64,000 nucleotides of DNA from Filobasidium wieringae (taxonomy: Eukaryota > Basidiomycota > Tremellomycetes > Filobasidiales > Filobasidiaceae), in contig BCIV01000014.1 of the NCBI GenBank assembly GCA_001600055.1, forward strand, positions 62,001-126,000, given 5' to 3'. Positions 57,627 through 64,000 of the stretch are shown here, in pieces. The position numbers were made by a program, and so were the translations under genes. How positions within the stretch are numbered: position 1 is the first letter of the stretch; the number at the start of each line of letters is the position of its first letter. Below the pieces are notes generated by a model, which was not told the DNA's origin, ran no database searches, and saw only the letters and a list, made by a program, of their open reading frames with translations.

Positions 57627-60310
57627 ATGTCTTCTCAAACCGGATCCTCCTCTCGAGCTGCACCAGGAAAAACAGCAGCAAGCGTAACGACATCCACGTC
57701 CTCTCCCAACCCTCGGAATAGACCTATAGACCTGAGCCCACTCAAGGAATTACTTAAGGAGAACCTGTTGGATGCTTTACTTGCTGTTCAGGGGGGGAAG
57801 ACTTTGGTCCTAGACCAGGACCTTGCGGGGAGTTTGGGGTTGGTAGTGGATGTAGGGTCTCTAAAGGTGAGCAGGGGTCATGTGGTCCATTGCGCAGGCG
57901 AAATCCGTAGAACAGATTGCTTATACAAGATGTCATTCTATAGAATCAAGCAGTGGAGAAGATGTTCTGGTTGGAAAAGGGTCCACTTCAGGCTCCCACA
58001 CGTAACATCATCTACCTCTGTAAATCAAGCCGCCGAAATTTGGAAATAATAGCCAGTCGGTATCTCACTACAGTACCTCCTGCTTCCTAGCATCATCTCA
58101 CCTCACAATCACTAAGCACAGGCCAGATAAAAACACATCAAGCTGAACCAACAGGAGCTCCATCACATGCCTACCACCTCCTTCTCGCACCTCGCAGTAC
58201 CTCATTAGCTCTTCAAACCTTGACAGACCTGGGTATCGCAGGGGATGTTCAAGTGAAGGAAATCGGGCTAGGCTCGAGTTGGGTCGTTTTGGAGGAAGAC
58301 GTTTTGAGCTTAGAGAAGGGTCCAGGGGTGGTCAGGGATCTGTACTTGGTTAGTCTTGCAGAGAATCTGGGATGGTTACCGGAAGAAGCTGATCTGAGGA
58401 GGAGGACAGGAAGGAGACGATTCGCCCTTATACGACGCTTCGTTAGCTTTGATGACTTTTCAAAGAGCTTACGGATTGTTCCCTCGGATACTGGGCAAAG
58501 GAGATGCAGCAAAGGTGAGCCCCCCCGCCCCGACCTCTCCTGAAAGAACCCTTCCACTAAACCTTACCACGCTACAGCGTCTCAGTTCACTATTACAACG
58601 TCAAAGAGCTTCACGTCCGGATGTATACGCCTCTTTACAAACTTCCCATCAAGTGGATGCTCTTATTATAATAGACAGGAGTACGGATTGGGTCACGCCT
58701 ATGATGACCATGTTGACCTATGGAGGGCTTTTGGATGAGTTTTTGGGAATGAAGAATTGTGAGTCCATACAGGGGATGAGACAGGTAAGCAAGACATTGA
58801 TGAAGCCGGCGTGACTGCGGACTAGCCCATATCGAGGTCGATCCTTCATTATTATCGACGGAACCTGCACGACCCGGAACGACCAGTACGAACCCCCTCT
58901 CCCCTGGTCTTACTCCTACCCCATCTGTTCCTAAGAAACGAAAACATCTTCTCTCCCGAACGACCGACCCTCTCTATTCCGAACTGGTCGATTCAAACTT
59001 CTCCATCGTCGGTACTCAACTAGCTAGACTGGCAAAGAGGCTGGAGGCGGATTATCAGGGTAAGAATAGTTTGGATACGGTTGGGAAGATGAAGGAGTTT
59101 GTTGGCAAGCTGGGTGGATTACAGGGGGAGCAGAGGGGATTGAAATTACGTGAGTCTCGTCAATCTTAGATCTTTGGCTGGGGCTGGGGCTGATTGGGGT
59201 GTGTTTGAGGGATGGTAGATACGGGGTTGACGGAGATCTTGATGCCTATCACGAATTCGGAGGAATTCGGAAAGGTATTGGAAATACAACAAAGTGAGGC
59301 TGTAAATCCGGTTTCCGTTAACGACAGCAAACTGATACTAATATTTGATACCAGATATCATCACTGGCTATGAACCTACCAACCAGATGCTAGCGATCGA
59401 AGACCTCCTCAGCGAAGCATCTCAAACTCCCTGGACGATTCTCCGCCTCACCGTCCTCCTCTCGTTAACGATCGGTGGGATCCGTCAAAAGACCTTGGAC
59501 GCTTTTAAGCGAGAATTCCTACAGGTTTACGGATATCATCATCTTTCCCTGTTCATTCATCTCGAGAAGGTCGGGTTGCTTTGTAACGCACCTGGACCGG
59601 GTAGGAATGTCTTCCCCACGACGAGGAAAAGCTTTAGGCTATGGGTGGACGAAGTGGATGAGAGGGATCCGAACGATATCGCTTTCACCTACTCTGGGTA
59701 TTCCCCATTGAGTGTCCGACTGGTGCAGTGCGTCACTATGAAACCTGCCGTGCTCGCTTCCGCCGTGGCCGGTCCGGATCGTTCGGGGGGGAGCAAGTCG
59801 AGGCAAACGATAGGCGGGGAAGAGGAGGGGAGGAAGCCGGTCCCGCTTGCCCATGGGATTTCAGGGTGGAAAGGTTTTGAAGACGTTTTGAATGGATTAC
59901 CTGGGGCTGTCGTGGATGAGACTCAGCGGGCTGAAGGGGATGGGAAGAATGGGGGTGCAAGTCCTACTGGTCAGTCGGTTTCCCTCTTTTGATCTTGTTT
60001 CGCTGGACACTAGATTGATAGTGTGAGAGTTGATAGATCATGACGGGTCGATGAAAAACACGCTCGTCTTTTTCTTGGGAGGATGTACTCAGACGGAGAT
60101 CTCCGCTTTGAGATGGATGAACGGTCAAGCTAAAGGAAGGAAATATATCATGGCGACCACTCATATTCTGAACGGATCCACTGTGAGTCTCGTAATAATC
60201 GGCCGTGTGTGAATGATCGATTGATTGATTGTTTGATGGTATGATACTTTTGATAGTTGTTACAAGAGCTAGGAGTGCCTGAACCGATTGAAAGGCGGAC
60301 GAGCATTTAG
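57627..60310 (+). CDS. VPS33: VPS33, Sec1/Munc18-type subunit of HOPS/CORVET
   Basis: Exons 57627..57866, 57944..58055, 58122..58348, 58410..58514, 58578..58758, 58826..59149, 59219..59293, 59355..59969, 60037..60182 and 60257..60310 give 692 residues, normal for Vps33. Diagnostic blocks in order are KTLVLDQDLAGSLGLVVDVG, VEKMFWLEKGP, RNIIYLCKSSRRNLEIIA, ALMTFQRAYGLFPRILGKGD, VDALIIIDRSTDWVTPMMT (the SM-protein D-R-x-x-D-x-x-T-P motif), LTYGGLLDEFLG, IITGYEPTNQMLAIEDLL, and the C-terminal VFFLGGCTQTEISALRWM. The N-terminus is Ser/Thr/Pro-rich. The protein templates SNARE assembly for vacuole and endosome fusion. Confidence 0.95.
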
Positions 60311-62151
60311 GTGCTGTCAAAGGGGGTTGTTGGGGTCTGTTGAGCTGTCGGATTGCTTGCCTGTACGACTCGGTGAACGTTGAGAGATGCAAAATGATTA
60401 TACCCTTGACTTGCCTGACTTGCATAACTTGGTTGATTGTATGATCCACGGATGTCACGTGTATTCGATCTTGAGTGAGACAATCCGTGCTTGTCCTTGA
60501 CGTGGATCGTGATTAGGTATCAAGCGGATCTAGCTAGGGTCATAGATCATCTCCTAGATCCAGTCGATTACGGCGGCGCTGCATAGAACCCTCGGGGATG
60601 GCTTACGTAGAAGTCGGTCGCTCTGTGGGAACGTGATGGAACGCAAAAAGAAACTAACCCTCTTCCCTTTGACCCTTTTGTTGTTTCAGTCATCCTGAAA
60701 CCCTTCCTCTCCTCCCTTGTCCCGCTGTCATTATGTCGGATAAGTCATCCCCCTTCGCGTCCCGAAGAGTAGCGCGCGAAGATCCGATCCCCAGCTGAAG
60801 ACCGAAGGATCGACGAGCCTTCATCTCACCGCGGAGGGACGTCAGATCATTTGAACCCGCGCGCTAGATGGCGAGACGCGGATGACGGTGAACCGAGGAC
60901 TCGAGTGTTAGTCACCGCGAGTGTCTGGTTCGATGCGGCCTTCGATGACGCTGGGATCGCTGGGATCAGGATCAAGGTTTGATGCTTTGAGATTCTCACT
61001 GGATGGCGGATTCGAGGTGAAACGTTAACGGTCAAATCCTTGGCAGATGATAGAGGACTGAATATGATGTTGCTCAAAGAGACCATGTATGGTTGTGAAA
61101 GTCGTCATCGGTATCAGTTGGAAGAGACACGTAGAACATCAATGATTCATCAAAAAAGATGGAACAATGCCCGGCTCGGGGGCGATCATGGCAGCTGTGA
61201 ACGCGCGTGACCGAGATAATTGCCCTCTCTTGGCTCGATTTCGAGTTCTCTTTCGACAAGTCCCAGAGTCGTCCTTGTTCAAGCGCAAGCAGTGTGAGAG
61301 GGGGATCTTGATGATGAGAGAGACGGGGACGCGGAATGTGTGATATCTGTTACCTGTACTGCGAATGGTCCGCTTCACAACGTTCTATGTGCCATTCATT
61401 ATCATTCCAGAATCGGCAGGCAGGGTAATTTAACCTAGAACGGTGGAGGACGATGAACCGGGTCCGAGGGCGACGACGAGTCTGAGCTCACGGTTAACGC
61501 GCCTTTCTTCCCCTGCGAGAGTGCCGTGTGGCCAAGCTTTGGCCTGGCCTGTCTCGCCGCTACGATCACTTTCCCTCTTTCATTCCAGCAGCCGCCATGG
61601 TGATTCTATACAACGACAACACCTTCAGGTCGTCTTGCTACCACCATACCTCATAGTAGATCCAGCAACACTCAATCCTCATCCTCATCCTCTCCCCTCT
61701 CTCTCGCCCTGATCCTCTACCATCGATCCTCCATACCTCAATTGTATCACACGTCACATTCGCAGACGATCGAACACAAACAAACAACGTTCAACGACTT
61801 TTAACGACTCGACCGATACTTGAGCAAACTCGGTATTCATCAATAAACATAGATTTGAGCTACAACAGGTTCCTCGGACTTGGATTGGACAAGAGATTAT
61901 CATCCAGAGGTCGATCGAGAAGAGGAGATCGACTTGAACGTCGTCCTATCGGGTTTCTCTAGCTCTTTTTCCTTCCGGAACAAGACGCATCATAACTCGT
62001 CGACGCAGGACTGCCAGAAACAACGGAAGAGGATTCTTCTTGTACGCAAGACAAGGGGGAGATCTTTCGTTCGAGTTTCTTCATAGAGTTCAGAGGTTAA
62101 GAATATCCTTGGTGGTCGGGTCTTGACGGATCATACCCCTTACCCATCAAC
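60311..62151. promoter_or_regulatory. long intergenic/leader region
   Basis: About 1.84 kb with no convincing exon. From about 61560 to 62100 it is pyrimidine-rich, with runs such as CTCATCCTCATCCTC near 61676-61690 and a C/A-rich stretch with short upstream frames. This suggests a long 5' leader, possibly with an intron, for the gene that follows. Confidence 0.45.
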
Positions 62152-64000
62152 ATGGTCGATTCAAACCCTTCAGGTCCTACTCGAAACGGGGCTAGCGGGG
62201 GGAATATCTCACCAAAGGATCGATCGGAGAGTGGATCTTCTACGACACCTACCCCGACAAGTCACCAGACACCTGCAGTCATCGCCAGATCGTTCAGTAG
62301 TGGTGCTCCAGCATCCTCTCGCATGAACAAGACGAATAGTAATGACAGAAGGGCGCAATCGGAGGAGAACGGTCAGGAGCCGGATCAGGAACAAGGGTTC
62401 CAATCCAGTGGAATGTTATCCCCTTCAGCCTCCTCGACCGCATCTTTCGTCTTCCCCGTTAGATCCGTATTTGCCAACCTGGGAACCGGAGACACTCGAG
62501 GTATTCGCGGATCTGGACCTAACGCTCCCCCTACGTACAACCAACCGCCAACCAAGGGAGTGAACACTATCGATTACGCCGCAGCGGATTATCAGAACCG
62601 AGATCGTTCCCCCAGCTTACCCTCCAATACTACCGCCACCCAGGGTTCTTCCATCAGTAGTATTCTCGCTCAGGGTCAATCGATTCAGAACATGTTGGAA
62701 TCGCATACCTACGATCTATCGGAATTACACAAAAACCTTCCTTGGTACAGACCTCCTTCTGGTCCGGGGAGACAGGATTCGAGCGGTTCTGATGCCGGAC
62801 CGTCGAGCTTCCGACCACCGGGGATGACGGGGGCAGGATGTTATTCTGCACCTCTACCTATCGTCCCGGAGACGAGTCAGAGCGAATATTTCATCAACGC
62901 CATGCTGGAGGAAGGGAGGAGGAAGAGCGATGGCGAAAAGGCGTCCGTTTCCGTTGAATCGTCACCGGCGGTTTTCCCCTCCCGATTCGAGGATGACGAA
63001 GAGGACACCGGTGGTCCTGATGGGTCCTCGAATTCTAGGAGACGAGAGTCGACAGAGAGCGCGAGGCATGCTCATGGACAGGTCGATCCTGCTCCTAAAG
63101 ACGCTCCCGCTCCGGGTCAAACGACCGAGAGATCCGGAAACGATCCAGCAGGGAACAAGACGTACAACTTTTCCCATCGACCTCGAGAAGGCAGCAAGAT
63201 CGATATTTCAGGTCCTTCGAATGGGAAGCGGTTGAGACCGTCGAGATTGTCGAAAGTTCGGGACAAGGGGTCTTTCTCCAGACGAAGAGGTTCTGAAGAA
63301 GCTCTGGAGGATGTGGATGAGAGTGATGATGGTGAATCGGACGACGAGGGTATGTATGGACGTCATCGGAACGTCCACATGCACGACAATCATCAATCCA
63401 ATGGATTGACTGAGACGGGTCGACGTGAAGAATCGGAATATACGAGCAGCGTATCTAGCCAATCTGGAGGGAAGACGGTCATGACCCAGACTATCAAACG
63501 GAGACACGAAGATGAAGAACCAGATGTGGGACCTGGAGGGGACGAACCAGATGGACCAGTGATTAGACGCGATCCACCCCCGGCAGATGATGCAAGGCAA
63601 GAACGGAACGGTCCTGGCATCGAGGAGGAAGAGGACGACATGCGACCGTTGTCGTCGAACAAGGGTAGCTCCGCGACCGGCACCGATCCTCATGCGCATG
63701 TGGATATGGCTGGTATCACTCTGCTCGGCCAGCCTTCAGACGGAACGTCTTCCTATGGTGATCGTACCAGTTCACTTCGAGGTAGCAAGGACGGGTTGCA
63801 CATGGCCATGAAAGGAGGAAAGAAGCAGAACAAGGCGCAAGCTAGCAGTATGCCTGATTATAAATCAAGCGTTCAACGCTTTGTCGACGGTCAAGCTTCT
63901 ACCACCAACATGACAGATCCCAACGCTCCTTCACCTAGTCCCAGACCAAAGAGCTCTACCTCTACTTCTGCTTCCGCCTCTTCTTCGTTCTCTAATAACG
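62152..64000 (+). CDS. large disordered protein, N-terminal part only (runs off the window)
   Basis: A single frame from ATG 62152 stays open to the last base (616 codons plus one base). Composition is Ser/Pro/Gly/Asp-rich with acidic patches (EALEDVDESDDGESDDEG; EEEEDDMRPLSS). Slightly more ordered islands are GVNTIDYAAADY, ISSILAQGQSIQNMLESHTY followed by DLSELHKNLPWYRPP, and QSEYFINAMLEEGRRK. Folded domains probably lie downstream of the window, so function cannot be assigned. The exceptionally long intron-free exon is unusual for this region. Confidence 0.8.
   Translation, partial: MVDSNPSGPTRNGASGGNISPKDRSESGSSTTPTPTSHQTPAVIARSFSSGAPASSRMNKTNSNDRRAQSEENGQEPDQEQGFQSSGMLSPSASSTASFVFPVRSVFANLGTGDTRGIRGSGPNAPPTYNQPPTKGVNTIDYAAADYQNRDRSPSLPSNTTATQGSSISSILAQGQSIQNMLESHTYDLSELHKNLPWYRPPSGPGRQDSSGSDAGPSSFRPPGMTGAGCYSAPLPIVPETSQSEYFINAMLEEGRRKSDGEKASVSVESSPAVFPSRFEDDEEDTGGPDGSSNSRRRESTESARHAHGQVDPAPKDAPAPGQTTERSGNDPAGNKTYNFSHRPREGSKIDISGPSNGKRLRPSRLSKVRDKGSFSRRRGSEEALEDVDESDDGESDDEGMYGRHRNVHMHDNHQSNGLTETGRREESEYTSSVSSQSGGKTVMTQTIKRRHEDEEPDVGPGGDEPDGPVIRRDPPPADDARQERNGPGIEEEEDDMRPLSSNKGSSATGTDPHAHVDMAGITLLGQPSDGTSSYGDRTSSLRGSKDGLHMAMKGGKKQNKAQASSMPDYKSSVQRFVDGQASTTNMTDPNAPSPSPRPKSSTSTSASASSSFSNN

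Noticed and set aside
58349..58409. Apparent frameshift in VPS33
   Set aside because: A GTTAGT...ACAG intron restores the conserved DLYLEGDD...ALMTFQ reading frame.
1..64000. Bacterial-style systems (CRISPR, operons, toxin-antitoxin, phage) and transposon ORFs
   Set aside because: No direct-repeat arrays, ribosome-binding sites, integrase, transposase or reverse-transcriptase motifs were seen; all well-supported genes are spliced fungal genes.

Overview
The window is nuclear DNA of a basidiomycete fungus, most likely a tremellomycetous yeast (Cryptococcus/Kwoniella-like; inferred from gene style and content, not from a search). The evidence is a compact eukaryotic layout, genes with up to 20 exons, introns mostly 45-75 nt with GTRAGT donors and YAG acceptors, and typical fungal housekeeping proteins. 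No rRNA, convincing tRNA, CRISPR array, transposon ORF or bacterial operon was found. Exon structures below were joined by hand by following reading phase across GT-AG (rarely GC-AG) borders. Each listed CDS closes in frame, but start codons and very short exons are less certain.

Layout. 1-10.8 kb: a 2 kb gene-free leader and a WOPR (Wor1/Gti1/Ryp1-type) regulator, then two divergent multipass membrane proteins and a 17-exon HELLS/Irc5-type SNF2 remodeller. 10.8-15.8 kb: a low-density stretch with four intronless orphan ORFs, all on the minus strand. 16.4-24 kb: an apparent fusion of an auxin-efflux-carrier domain with an SLC25 mitochondrial carrier, a small two-finger zinc protein, a hairpin-forming inverted repeat, a membrane-anchored spermidine-synthase-like protein and a small membrane protein. 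24.4-34.5 kb: GCN20-type ABCF ATPase, methylmalonate-semialdehyde dehydrogenase (ALDH6) and eRF3/SUP35 with a prion-like N domain. 35-41 kb: a secreted WSC-GH71 alpha-1,3-glucanase and a LigD-type 3'-phosphoesterase protein. 41.4-53.8 kb: SNX4/ATG24, BBC1-type SH3 protein, a disordered hypothetical and a SNF12/BAF60 SWI/SNF subunit. 53.8-57.5 kb: a second orphan stretch, including a duplicated ~110 bp segment with a conserved 21-codon reading frame. 57.6-64 kb: VPS33, a 1.8 kb gap and the 5' part of a large disordered protein that runs off the window.

The known genes do not form one pathway. Loose themes are translation (GCN20, SUP35), endosome/vacuole and actin trafficking (SNX4, VPS33, BBC1) and chromatin (HELLS/Irc5-type, SNF12). 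The most unusual items are the carrier fusion, the eukaryotic LigD phosphoesterase with 13 and 15 nt microexons, the duplicated mini-gene segment, the hairpin repeat and the two orphan clusters.
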